Below the pieces are notes generated by a model. That model saw only the letters and a program-made list of their open reading frames with translations. It had not been told where the DNA came from and did no database searches. A program made the translations under genes and the position numbers. A stretch of DNA of 64,000 nucleotides from RYN-230 sp963793825 (lineage in GTDB: Bacteria; Actinomycetota; Actinomycetes; Streptosporangiales; Streptosporangiaceae): assembly GCA_963793825.1 (NCBI GenBank), contig CAWCBE010000009.1, forward strand, positions 124,001-188,000, in the 5' to 3' direction. Shown here piece after piece: positions 17,737-26,395 of this stretch (the stretch's first letter is position 1; each line of letters starts with the position of its first letter).

Positions 17737-19341
17737 GTGAGCCGCGTCTCACGCCGCCTGTCCCTGGGTGCCTGCGTGCTGGCCGCGGTCACCGGGGGCC
17801 TGGGCCTGGCCGGTGCGGCCGCCCAGGCCGCCGCGCCCGCTGGGCCGCCCGCCGCCACGCACGGAACGGCCCGCGGGTCGTGGACGGTCTACCACGGGGA
17901 CGCCACCGGCACCGGGGTGGCGCGGTCCCCGGCCCACGTGGACACATCGGCGCGCGCGTGGACCTCGGCGCGGCTGGACGGGGACATCTACGGCGAGCCG
18001 CTGGTGTCCGGCGGCCGGGTGTACGTGGCCACGGAGCGGGACACTGTCTACGCGCTGTCCGCGGCCACCGGCGCGGTGGCCTGGTCCCGGCACCTGGCCA
18101 CCCCGGTCCCGGCCAGCTCGCTGCGGTGCGGGGACATCGGGCCGACCGTGGGCATCACCGGGACCCCGGTCATCGACCCGGTGCGCGGCGAGATATTCGC
18201 GGTCGCCGACGAACTGGCCTATGGCAAACCCGCGCACGTGCTGATCGGGCTGTCCACCCAGACCGGCGTGGTCCGGATGAGGCGGGACGTGGACCCGGCC
18301 GGCACCGACCCGGCGGGGATGCTGCAGCGCACCGGGCTGGCCCTGGCCGGCGGCCGGGTCGTGTTCGGCTTCGGCGGCAATGACGGGGACTGCCCGCCCT
18401 ACCGGGGTCATGTGATCTCGGTTCCCGAGGCGGGCGGTCAGCCCGCCGTCTTCACCGTGGACGCGAAGAAGGGCCAGGCCCAGGGCGCGGTGTGGATGGG
18501 CGGGGGCGCGCCCGCGGTGGACCGCAGCGGGCACGTCTGGGTCAGCGTCGGAAACGGCTCGGTGCGGACGGAGTCGCGCGGCTACGACGACAGCGACTCG
18601 GTGCTCGAGCTCTCCCCGGCCATGCACCTGCTGCACTTCTTCGCCCCGGTCACCTGGCCGTCGGACAACGCCACCGACCAGGACATGTCCACCGAGCCGG
18701 CGCTGCTGGCCGACGGCCAGGTCGTGGTGGCCGGCAAGCAGCACAAGGTGTACCTGCTCAACGGCGCGCACCTGGGCGGCATCGGTGGCCAGCAGGCGAT
18801 CCTGCCCAGCGCGTGCCAGGCGGACATCGACGGCGGCTTCGCGGTGACCCGCCGCACCGTCTACCTGCCCTGCCTGAGCGGGATCGTGGCGGTCCGGGCC
18901 AGCCGGTCGCCACCGTCGGTGCGACTGCTGTGGACGTCCCAGGCCGGCGGCGGGCCGCCCATCGTCGCGGGCGGGCTGGTCTGGACCATCGACCGGAACG
19001 GCATCCTGTACGGACTGGACCCGGCCACCGGCCAGGTCCGCCAGCGGGTGTCGGTGGGCGCCCCGGCCAACCATTTCAGCACCCCCAGCGCGGCCGAGGG
19101 GCTGCTGCTGCTGGCCGCGTCGGCGGACCAGGTCACCGCGTTCGGCAGCAAGGCAGGCGACCGCGCCGCGGCCGGCCCGGCGGCCAGCGCGGCACCTTCC
19201 TCCGCCCGGCCCGGCGCGGCGGCCAGTGGCGGCCAGGGTGGCGGGCTGCCCGGCGCCGCCATCGGCGGCATCGTGGCCGGCAGCCTGGTGCTGCTGGGCG
19301 GCGCGGGCTGGCTAGTCTGGCGCCGGCGCATCCCCGCCTAG
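17737..19341 (+). CDS. Secreted, membrane-anchored PQQ-like beta-propeller protein
   Basis: 534 residues from a GTG at 17737 with GGAG 5 bases upstream. It has an N-terminal signal (RRLSLGACVLAAVTGGLGLAGAAAQAAA), then repeated propeller blades with the PQQ-repeat pattern (GRVYVATERDTVYALSAATG near residue 90; GILYGLDPATGQV near 425), a Ser/Ala/Gly linker, and a C-terminal transmembrane helix (IGGIVAGSLVLLGGAGWLVW) followed by RRR. The topology is therefore extracellular propeller with a C-terminal anchor. PQQ-type repeats occur in quinoprotein dehydrogenases and in non-enzymatic scaffold propellers; I see no clear catalytic site, so an enzyme role is not claimed. Confidence 0.8.
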   Translation: MSRVSRRLSLGACVLAAVTGGLGLAGAAAQAAAPAGPPAATHGTARGSWTVYHGDATGTGVARSPAHVDTSARAWTSARLDGDIYGEPLVSGGRVYVATERDTVYALSAATGAVAWSRHLATPVPASSLRCGDIGPTVGITGTPVIDPVRGEIFAVADELAYGKPAHVLIGLSTQTGVVRMRRDVDPAGTDPAGMLQRTGLALAGGRVVFGFGGNDGDCPPYRGHVISVPEAGGQPAVFTVDAKKGQAQGAVWMGGGAPAVDRSGHVWVSVGNGSVRTESRGYDDSDSVLELSPAMHLLHFFAPVTWPSDNATDQDMSTEPALLADGQVVVAGKQHKVYLLNGAHLGGIGGQQAILPSACQADIDGGFAVTRRTVYLPCLSGIVAVRASRSPPSVRLLWTSQAGGGPPIVAGGLVWTIDRNGILYGLDPATGQVRQRVSVGAPANHFSTPSAAEGLLLLAASADQVTAFGSKAGDRAAAGPAASAAPSSARPGAAASGGQGGGLPGAAIGGIVAGSLVLLGGAGWLVWRRRIPA

Positions 19342-19380
19342 CCTGGCCGCCGGCCCGGGCCACCCGGCCGGCGACAGGCT

Positions 19381-19662
19381 TCAGAGGTCGTCATCCCGGG
19401 TCCTGGGGGCATCCGGCCCGAAGCGGCGGGCATCCCGCTCGATCACCTCGACGTCATCCTCCGCCGCGCGCTGGATCCGGCGGCTGTGCCTGGTGCGCTG
19501 CCGGGGATGGAAGGCCAGCCGCTGGGTGCGCCGCCCGACGAACGCCACGATCACCGCGAAGGCCGCCAGGACGAGCACGAAGATAACGACTGCATCCCCG
19601 ACCGTGAACGCGGCGGTGGCCGTGGCGCCGTGCGCCTGGATCAGGCTGGGACTGATAATCAT
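19381..19662 (-). CDS. Small single-pass membrane protein
   Basis: 93 residues from an ATG at 19662 with GGAGG 7 bases upstream. A hydrophobic helix (GDAVVIFVLVLAAFAVIVAFVG, about residues 22-43) is followed by a strongly basic stretch (RRTQRLAFHPRQRTRHSRR) and an acidic/basic tail with DDDVE-like character ending DDDL. The cytoplasmic tail is therefore charged. No family recognised. It converges on the PQQ-propeller gene. Confidence 0.6.
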   Translation of the reverse strand: MIISPSLIQAHGATATAAFTVGDAVVIFVLVLAAFAVIVAFVGRRTQRLAFHPRQRTRHSRRIQRAAEDDVEVIERDARRFGPDAPRTRDDDL

Positions 19663-19831
19663 CGGCCGCCTCCGACCCTCGGAGCCGCCGCGCCGGGGCA
19701 CGGGCGGCTCGCCCCTCCCAGTTTAGAACGCAGCAGGCTACTAACCAGTAACATCTGGCCCCGGGGGCGGGCCGTTTTGCACCGCTGCGGCCACGCGAAC
19801 GTCGCTGGTCATCCGGGCGGGCGGCGGGCGC

Positions 19832-20604
19832 CTAGTCACCGGCCGGTTGCAGCACGGCCGAGGCGAGCCGCCGCTGGCCGCCGCACAGCCAGACCGACAG
19901 CCGGGCCGCCCCCGGCGCGGCGACCAGGACCGGCTCATCCGCGGGGAGGATGGGCCGGTGATACTCGATCTCGGCGCAGGCCGGGAGCCAGCCCAGGCCG
20001 GGCAGGATTTCTTCCACCGCGGCCCAGTGAATGCTGTTGTTGACGTGACCGGCCGTGTCGAAGTCGGCGCGGCGCAGCGGCCACGGGCGGCCCGCCGCGG
20101 CCACGGGCGGCCCGGGATGGGACAGCCGCGCTGAGACGCGGCGGCCGCCGACCGCGGGGCCGTAGCGCTGCTGGAATGCCTCCCCGAGCGGACCGGGCCG
20201 CCCCCCGCCGGGTCGACTGCGACCCAGACCGCGGTGGCCTGCATCAGGTCCCCGGCCGCGCCGGCCACGGTGGTGGTGCGCTCCGCCCAGCGCGGGCCGG
20301 TCCCGGAGCAGAACGTGCGCAACGTCACCCGCTCGCGGTGCGCGGGGTAGCCGCGGACGGCGACGGCGGTGCGGCGCACCAGCCAGGTGTACGGCTCGGC
20401 CCACCCGGAGTCGGCGAGGTCGTCCTCGGCGGCCTGCTGCAGGTACCGGGCCAGCGCATCGAACCGGAGCCGCCCACCGGGGGTCACGTCGGTGCTCCGC
20501 ACCACCCGGGAGGCCCGGAACAGCCGGCCCTGGGCGGGGTCGGCGCGGAAGGACGGCCGGGCGGCCGGCCGATCGGCGGTCGGCGTGGTCTCCATCCCCG
20601 GCAT
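19832..20604 (-). pseudogene. Acyl-ACP thioesterase-like (hotdog) protein, frameshifted
   Basis: Two halves in different frames form one protein. The first (from METTPTADRP to WVAVDPAG) contains the first hotdog domain with RASRVVRSTDVTPGGRLRFD and YLQQAAEDDLADSGW. The second (from RPGPLGEAFQQRY to the end) contains the second hotdog with ADFDTAGHVNNSIHWAAVEE, the conserved N-x-H-like site of the family. The frames meet at a run of six C at 20201-20206 (G on the coding strand); adding one base restores GGRPGPLGEAFQQRY. The start is 20604 or 20595; neither has a strong ribosome site. Members release fatty acids from acyl-ACP. This is a true frameshift or a homopolymer base-count error. Confidence 0.8.
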
Positions 20605-20795
20605 TGTCGCCGACCGCGACGGGTCCGCCGCAACCTGGGGGGATGCCAAGCGGCGCGCGGCGCCCCCGCCCCGGCCCGCCGCCGGCCCGGCCGCAACCGT
20701 GGTTACGGACACGGGGGGCGGGACCGCCAGCCGGCCCGGACGGCCGTCGGGTTACCCTCGCGGATGACGGCACGACTTACGACGGAGGCAGCAGC

Positions 20796-22235
20796 ATGAC
20801 TGAGGCGGGCAGCGCAGACATCGGCGTGACGGGCCTGGCGGTGATGGGCCGCAACCTGGCCCGTAACCTGGCCCGGCACGGCTACGCGGTCGCGTTGCAC
20901 AACCGCTCGCCGGAGCGGACCCACAGCGTGGTCAAGGAGCACGGCGACGAGGGCACGCTGGTGCCGGCCGACTCGATGGAGGAGTTCGTGGCCAGCCTCA
21001 GGCGGCCGCGGGCGGTCATCATCATGGTCAAGGCGGGCGAGGCCACTGACGCCGTGATCAACGACCTGGTTCCGCTGCTGGACCAGGGTGACATCGTCAT
21101 CGACTGCGGCAACGCGCACTTCATGGACACCCGGCGGCGCGAGGCCGCGCTGCGCGAGCGGGGCCTGCACTTTGTCGGGTGCGGCGTGTCGGGCGGCGAG
21201 GAGGGCGCACTGAACGGGCCGAGCATCATGCCCGGCGGGTCCGAGGAGTCCTACGCCCGGATCGGCCCGATGTTCGAGTCGATCGCCGCCCAGGTGGACG
21301 GGACACCGTGCTGCACGCACGTGGGCCCGGACGGCGCCGGCCACTTCGTCAAGATGGTGCACAACGGCATCGAGTACGCGGACATGCAGCTCATCGCCGA
21401 GGCCTACGATCTGCTGCGGGCGGGCCTGGGGGCCTCGCCGGCCGAGATCGCGGAGATCTTCCGCACCTGGAACGAGGGGGACCTGGACTCGTTCCTGATC
21501 CAGATCACCGCGCAGGTGCTCGCGCACAAGGACCCCGAGACCGGGAAGCCGTTCGTCGACGTCGTGCTGGACCAGGCCGAGCAGAAGGGCACCGGCCGGT
21601 GGACGGTGCAGAACGCGCTCGATCTGGGCATCCCGATCACCGGCATCGCGGAGGCCACATTCGCCCGGGCCCTGTCCGGCCACGCGGACCAGCGCGAAGC
21701 CGCCCGGGAAGCGTTCGGCACCGCGGTGTCGCCCCAGATCAGCGACCGGGACGCGTTCGTGGAGGACGTCCGCCGCGCGCTGTACGCCTCCAAGGTGGTC
21801 GCCTACGCGCAGGGCTTCGACCACATCGGCGCAGGCAGCGCGGAGTACGGCTGGGGCATCGACCAGGGCATGATGGCGACGATCTGGCGTGGCGGCTGCA
21901 TCATCCGGGCCCGGTTCCTGAACCGGATCCGGGAGGCCTACGACGAGAACGCGGAACTGCCCAGCCTGCTGGTCGCACCGTACTTCGTCGCGGCCGTGCG
22001 GGACGGGGTGGACAGCTGGCGCCGGGTGGTCGCCCAGGCCGCGCAGGCCGGCCTCCCCTCGCCCGCCTTCTCCTCGTCGCTGGCCTACTACGACGGGCTG
22101 CGCCGGGACCGGCTGCCCGCCGCGCTGATCCAGGCGCTGCGGGACAACTTCGGCGCGCACACGTACCGCCGGGCGGACTCCGGCGGCACCTTCCACACCG
22201 AGTGGGCGGGCGACGGCCGGGAGCACCCGGCCTGA
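20796..22235 (+). CDS. gnd: 6-phosphogluconate dehydrogenase, decarboxylating
   Basis: 479 residues, the long homodimeric form. It converts 6-phosphogluconate to ribulose 5-phosphate with CO2 release and NADPH production in the oxidative pentose phosphate pathway. Visible motifs are the nucleotide-binding GVTGLAVMGRNLARNLARHG with the NRS pocket after strand 2, IIDCGNAHF, the substrate motif VGCGVSGGEEGAL, and GPDGAGHFVKMVHNGIEY with catalytic lysine and neighbouring asparagine. A GGAGG site is 8 bases before the ATG. Divergent from the thioesterase gene. Confidence 0.96.
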   Translation: MTEAGSADIGVTGLAVMGRNLARNLARHGYAVALHNRSPERTHSVVKEHGDEGTLVPADSMEEFVASLRRPRAVIIMVKAGEATDAVINDLVPLLDQGDIVIDCGNAHFMDTRRREAALRERGLHFVGCGVSGGEEGALNGPSIMPGGSEESYARIGPMFESIAAQVDGTPCCTHVGPDGAGHFVKMVHNGIEYADMQLIAEAYDLLRAGLGASPAEIAEIFRTWNEGDLDSFLIQITAQVLAHKDPETGKPFVDVVLDQAEQKGTGRWTVQNALDLGIPITGIAEATFARALSGHADQREAAREAFGTAVSPQISDRDAFVEDVRRALYASKVVAYAQGFDHIGAGSAEYGWGIDQGMMATIWRGGCIIRARFLNRIREAYDENAELPSLLVAPYFVAAVRDGVDSWRRVVAQAAQAGLPSPAFSSSLAYYDGLRRDRLPAALIQALRDNFGAHTYRRADSGGTFHTEWAGDGREHPA

Positions 22236-22339
22236 CCGGGACAGGGCGGGCCGGGCGGCGACAGCAAGAATTGGCGACAGGCCCACCGCGGGTACCCACG
22301 ATTCCACGTCATCGGCGCCGGGCTCGTATCCTGTCGGGC

Positions 22340-23335
22340 ATGCCTTCTCCCGCCTATAGCGCGTGTCGTTCCCCGCGCCTCCGCGTAGTGGCATGCTTGC
22401 TGGTGGTGATGTCCGGCGTGGCCGGCTGCGGTGTGTTCACCCCGGCCAGCTCGAGGACCGTGTCCCAGTCGCCGGCCGGCGACCGGTCCTCGTCCTCGCC
22501 CAGCCCCAGCGCGACCCCGTCTCCCACGCCCTCCCCGACCCCGACCACCTGCCCGGTGAAGATCGCCCCCGGCTTCCCCTGCACGATGCGGGAGAACGCC
22601 AAGCTGGCCCGGGCCTACCTGCAGTCCCTCCCGGGGAACCTCGGGCTGGTGCTGCACGACCGGGAGACCGGGGCCACCTGGGCATGGGGCAGCAGCGCCA
22701 CGCTGTACCCGGCGGCGTCCACCATCAAGCTGGCCATGATCACCGACATCCTGCAGCGCGGCGTCACGCTGACCCCCGCGGCTCAGGACGAGATGTTCCA
22801 GGCCCTGTTCACCAGCAACGACAACGATGCCGACGACCTCTGGTATCAGTACGAGGACGCCAGCTTCATGAACCGGATCCGGGCCTTCGGCATGAACAGC
22901 ACCCAGTTCACCAACTCCGTGTACTGGGGCAACGTGGACACCACCGCCCAGGACCTGGACAACCTGATGAACTACGTGCTCGGCAGCGCCTCCCCCAGCA
23001 CCCGGAGCTACCTGGTCTTCCGGCTGCGGCACGTCAGCGGGATCGACCAGCAGTGGGGGGTCTGGGGCGCCGGGCCGGAGAACCACCCGGGCAATAAGGA
23101 CGGCTGGGAGCAGGACCCGAACGGCTACGGCGTCTGGTACACCAACACGGTCGGGTTCGCCGGCCCGAACGAGCGCTACACCCTGGCGATCATGTACGAC
23201 ATGGGCAGCTTCGGCGAGAACGGCAACGCGGGCTTCAGCTACGGCACGAACGCCCTGACCCAGATCTCCTCGCTGCTGTTCCAGGGCCACCACACCGCGC
23301 TCCAGCCCGTGCCGCAGGCCTCCGCAGTCCCCTGA
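22340..23335 (+). CDS. Lipoprotein serine hydrolase, class A beta-lactamase-like fold
   Basis: 331 residues. The signal peptide ends in a lipobox (VVMSGVAGCG, Cys near residue 31), giving a membrane-anchored lipoprotein, then a Ser/Pro-rich spacer of about 35 residues. The catalytic S-x-x-K motif is in YPAASTIKLAM near residue 128, as in penicillin-binding proteins and class A beta-lactamases. I could not assign a classical SDN or a KTG motif, so activity may be a peptidase, an esterase or none; GFAGPNERYTLAIMYDMGS is the likely beta3-strand counterpart. The start is ATG at 22340. Confidence 0.8.
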   Translation: MPSPAYSACRSPRLRVVACLLVVMSGVAGCGVFTPASSRTVSQSPAGDRSSSSPSPSATPSPTPSPTPTTCPVKIAPGFPCTMRENAKLARAYLQSLPGNLGLVLHDRETGATWAWGSSATLYPAASTIKLAMITDILQRGVTLTPAAQDEMFQALFTSNDNDADDLWYQYEDASFMNRIRAFGMNSTQFTNSVYWGNVDTTAQDLDNLMNYVLGSASPSTRSYLVFRLRHVSGIDQQWGVWGAGPENHPGNKDGWEQDPNGYGVWYTNTVGFAGPNERYTLAIMYDMGSFGENGNAGFSYGTNALTQISSLLFQGHHTALQPVPQASAVP

Positions 23336-23389
23336 CCGAGTAGCCCCGGGCATATCCGGGCATCACTCCCCCATGCCGGAGACCGGGCC

Positions 23390-24394
23390 GTGACCTCGCC
23401 GGGGGCTTTCGCGGACCTGCCCGCCCTGCGCGCCTGCTGGCACCCGGTGGCGTTCGCGGCCGGGCTGGCCGACCGGCCCCAGCACGCCGACCTGCTGGGC
23501 GAGCCACTCGTGCTCTGGCGCGGTGCGGACGGGGCCCCCCGGGCCAACCTGGACCTGTGCGTGCACCGGGGGACGGCACTGTCGCTCGGCTGGGTCAGCG
23601 GCGACGACCTGGTCTGCCCGTACCACGGCTGGCGGTACCGCGCCGACGGCCGCTGCGCGGCCATCCCGCAACTGGCTGACCCGGCCCGGGTGCCCGCTAA
23701 GGCGCGGATCCCCGCCTTCCGCTGCCAGCAGCGCTACGGGCTGATCTGGGTGGCCCTGGACGAGCCCCGCTGGCCGCTGCCCGAGGTGCCGGAACTGGAA
23801 AACGGGCAGTGGGCGGTGCTCACCGCCGGGCCCTACCGGTGGGCCTGCGACGCGGGCCGCCAGGTGGAGAACTTCACCGACCTGGGCCATTTCCCGTGGG
23901 TGCACCCGGGACTGCTGGGCGACCCGGACCGGCCCGTGGTGCCGCGCCACGAGGTGCGCACCGAGGGGCATGTCCTGCACTACACGATCACCCGGCCGGA
24001 GGCGGCGAACAGCGAGGACTTCCCGGTGTTTGGCAACGAGCAGGCCGGGCCGCCGGACCGGACCAGCCGCTACCAGCTGCACCTGCCCTACACGATCGCC
24101 TTGCGGCTGGGCTGGGGCGGCGACCGGGGCATGGTGTACTTCTTCGCCGCCCAGCCGGTCGACGCAGGGCACTGCGCCGGGTACGTGGTGATCGGCCGGA
24201 ACTACAACCTCGACCAGCCGGACCGGGTGCTGCAGGACTTCGAGGACACGATCTTCGGCCAGGACCAGGTAGTGGTCGAGTCACAGCGGCCGGAACGGGT
24301 GCCCTTCGACCTGGCCGCGGAACTGCACCTCAGGTTCGATGCGGTGGCCGTCGCCTACCGGAAGGCCATGCGGGCCTGCGGCCTGGCCCGGTAG
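23390..24394 (+). CDS. Rieske non-heme iron oxygenase, alpha subunit-like
   Basis: 334 residues from a GTG. The Rieske [2Fe-2S] site is C57-x-H59 and C76-x2-H79 (CVHRGTALSLG...VCPYHGW), and the mononuclear iron site is DLGHFPWVHPG (D-x2-H-x4-H). The length and order suit the single-component-like group acting on aromatic or ring substrates (caffeate/vanillate/chlorophyllide-oxygenase-like). Ferredoxin and reductase partners are not next to it, so it would borrow electrons from elsewhere. Substrate unknown. Confidence 0.9.
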   Translation: MTSPGAFADLPALRACWHPVAFAAGLADRPQHADLLGEPLVLWRGADGAPRANLDLCVHRGTALSLGWVSGDDLVCPYHGWRYRADGRCAAIPQLADPARVPAKARIPAFRCQQRYGLIWVALDEPRWPLPEVPELENGQWAVLTAGPYRWACDAGRQVENFTDLGHFPWVHPGLLGDPDRPVVPRHEVRTEGHVLHYTITRPEAANSEDFPVFGNEQAGPPDRTSRYQLHLPYTIALRLGWGGDRGMVYFFAAQPVDAGHCAGYVVIGRNYNLDQPDRVLQDFEDTIFGQDQVVVESQRPERVPFDLAAELHLRFDAVAVAYRKAMRACGLAR

Positions 24395-24411
24395 CGGTCA
24401 GGAGCAGCAGG

Positions 24412-24639
24412 TCAGGAGGCCCGGGCGTGCACGGCGGCGGGGACGGTGTCCGCCAGGCAGTCGCAGTCCACCTCGGCGCAGGAGATCACGAACAGGTGCA
24501 GTGCGGCGGGCAGCCGGCAACCGGGCTCATCCGAGCAGTCCGCCAGGCCGTCAACGTGCATGATCGCGGTGCCGTGGCAGTGCTCGAGGTCCTCGCGGCA
24601 GTCGGGGCAGACCTCGCTGATCTGAGCTGGCTCGGGCAT
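24412..24639 (-). CDS. Small cysteine-rich protein
   Basis: 75 residues with nine cysteines and several acidic residues: CPDCREDLEHCHG near the N-terminus and CAEVDCDC near the end. The spacing suggests a small metal-binding or zinc-ribbon-like fold. A strong GGGAGGGAGG ribosome site precedes the ATG at 24639, which supports the start and the reality of the gene. Convergent with the Rieske gene. I do not recognise the family. Confidence 0.6.
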   Translation of the reverse strand: MPEPAQISEVCPDCREDLEHCHGTAIMHVDGLADCSDEPGCRLPAALHLFVISCAEVDCDCLADTVPAAVHARAS

Positions 24640-24716
24640 CGTGCCTCCCTCCCGAGTCAGCTCTATCACCGGGGGCCGACAGCCGTCCGGGCGACAGGCC
24701 GGCCGCCGGAAGATTG

Positions 24717-25748
24717 CTAGGAAATCTTCCGGGTGCGGCGCCGCGGGGCGCTCGCGGCGCTGATCGCGTCGATCAGCTCCGGCTTGGACATCTTCGACCG
24801 GCCGCCGATGCCAAGGTCGGCGGCCCGGCTGAGCAGGCCGGCCTTGCTCAGCGCGGCCAGGTCCTCCGGCCCGCCATCGGTCTCCCGGCCGGCCGCCGCC
24901 TGGCGCCCGCCGCCGGCCTTCGGCCCGGCGGGGGCCTCCGGCTCGGGGGCGGCCGCACGGCCCTGGTCCGGGCCGCCCATCGACGCGACCGAGGCCTCCA
25001 GCGCGGCCATCAGGTCGATCACGTTCGACTTGGGCCGCTCCTCCTCGAAGACGACCGACTTGCCCTCACGCTTGCGCTCGATGAGCTCCATCACCCGGTC
25101 CCGGTAGGTGTTGTGGTAGTCCTCCGGGGACCACTGGACCGTGAGGGAATCCACGAGCCTCTTGGCGATGTCGAGTTCCCGGTCCCGGATGACCACGTCC
25201 TGGGGCAGCGTGTCCAGTTCCTCACTGGGCTTGCGGATCTCGTCCCCGAAGTACATCGTCTCCATGATCAGCACGTCGGAGCCCGGCCGGACCGCGACCA
25301 GGTGCTCCTTGTCCCGCAGCACCATGGTGGCGATGCCCACCTTGCCCGCCTCGTCCATCGCCTGGCGCAGCAGGGCGTACGCGCGGTCCGCGCCCTTTCC
25401 CCGCGGCGCCAGGTAGTAGGTCTGCCGGTAGTGCACCGGGTCGATCTCGGCCAGGTCCACGAAATCGCTGATCTCGATAGTCTCCGACTTCCCGGGAGCG
25501 ATCTCCTTCAGCTCGTCGCGGCTGACGACGACGTACTCGCCACCGCCGAGGTCGTACCCGTTGACGATGTCCGAGTTGGGCACTTCCTCCCCGGTCACCT
25601 CGTCGACCTTCTTGTACCGGATCCGGTGCGAGGTGCCCTTGTGCAGCTGGTTGAAGTGGACGGTCTGGTCAGCCGTGGCCGGGTACAGCCCGACCGGGAC
25701 ATTCACCAGGCCGAAGCTGAGGAATCCCGACCAGATCGAACGCGCCAT
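24717..25748 (-). CDS. ku: Ku protein (non-homologous end joining)
   Basis: 343 residues. Ku binds DNA double-strand ends and recruits LigD for end joining. The Ku core is clear: MARSIWSGFLSFGLVNVPVGLY at the start, then RIRYKKVDEVTGEEV, YYLAPRGKGADRAYALL, and LVDSLTVQWSPEDYHNTYRDRV. A Pro/Ala-rich linker leads to a C-terminal SAP/Rho-N-like helical motif (LLSRAADLGIGGRSKMSKPELIDAIS) and a basic tail, as in the long actinobacterial Ku forms. No ligD is in the window. Confidence 0.95.
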   Translation of the reverse strand: MARSIWSGFLSFGLVNVPVGLYPATADQTVHFNQLHKGTSHRIRYKKVDEVTGEEVPNSDIVNGYDLGGGEYVVVSRDELKEIAPGKSETIEISDFVDLAEIDPVHYRQTYYLAPRGKGADRAYALLRQAMDEAGKVGIATMVLRDKEHLVAVRPGSDVLIMETMYFGDEIRKPSEELDTLPQDVVIRDRELDIAKRLVDSLTVQWSPEDYHNTYRDRVMELIERKREGKSVVFEEERPKSNVIDLMAALEASVASMGGPDQGRAAAPEPEAPAGPKAGGGRQAAAGRETDGGPEDLAALSKAGLLSRAADLGIGGRSKMSKPELIDAISAASAPRRRTRKIS

Positions 25749-25989
25749 GCTCTTCTCCCAGTCCCCCGGGCCGCGACAGCCGGGCCAGCGGTCCCCCGGC
25801 CCGGCTGGTCACCGCAGCTGCCGTGCCCGGGGCGCGGCCGCTGAGCTGCACTGTCGATCTTGATTCTATGCAACGGCGGCGGGCCCGCCCAGGCCCGGTA
25901 GCTGCGGGTTCACCCGGCCGGCCGGAAAACGGGGCGGGCGGACGCGCCCGGGCACGGCGGGCGCAGCGGGGAGGGGACGGCTGGGTCGG
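25749..25989. other. Intergenic stretch with nothing recognised
   Basis: About 240 bases between ku and the DUF6458 gene, both leftward. It must hold the ku promoter, but I could not pick out a convincing -35/-10 pair. Confidence 0.4.
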
Positions 25990-26244
25990 TCAGAGCGGCG
26001 GCTCCTGGTACCGGCCCTGCGGCTCCTGATACCGGCGCTCCTCGTAGATCTCCGTGGACGCCCCGTCCACCGGGCGGCGCCGGCGGGCGGTCATGAAGGC
26101 GAGCGAGATGATCAGCCCGACGATGCCGCCGATCATCAGGATCAGGCCGACGAGCCGCAGGTTGACGTAGGCGGGGGACAAGCTGATGGCAAATCGTAGG
26201 ATCGCGCCGATCACGATGAGCGCGATGCTGCCGCCGATGGTCAT
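25990..26244 (-). CDS. DUF6458 family small membrane protein
   Basis: 84 residues: two transmembrane helices (SIALIVIGAILRFAI and LVGLILMIGGIVGLIISLAFM) then a cytoplasmic Arg-rich and Tyr/Gln/Pro-rich tail with two RYQEP repeats. This two-helix plus tail design is the DUF6458 family of actinobacteria. The ribosome site GGAGGT is 9 bases before the ATG. Function unknown. Confidence 0.8.
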   Translation of the reverse strand: MTIGGSIALIVIGAILRFAISLSPAYVNLRLVGLILMIGGIVGLIISLAFMTARRRRPVDGASTEIYEERRYQEPQGRYQEPPL

Positions 26245-26395
26245 GGTCAGCTACCTCCTGTCGGCCCCGCGGAGCGCGGCGCGCGCCCGGGGCACGGCTA
26301 GAGCGCCCGGCCGGCCGGGGGCGGCCGGGCCCAGGGCCCTCAGGTGCCCGCGACACGCCCGCGCACACCTGCCGGCCGGACCCGGCCAGCAGGAC

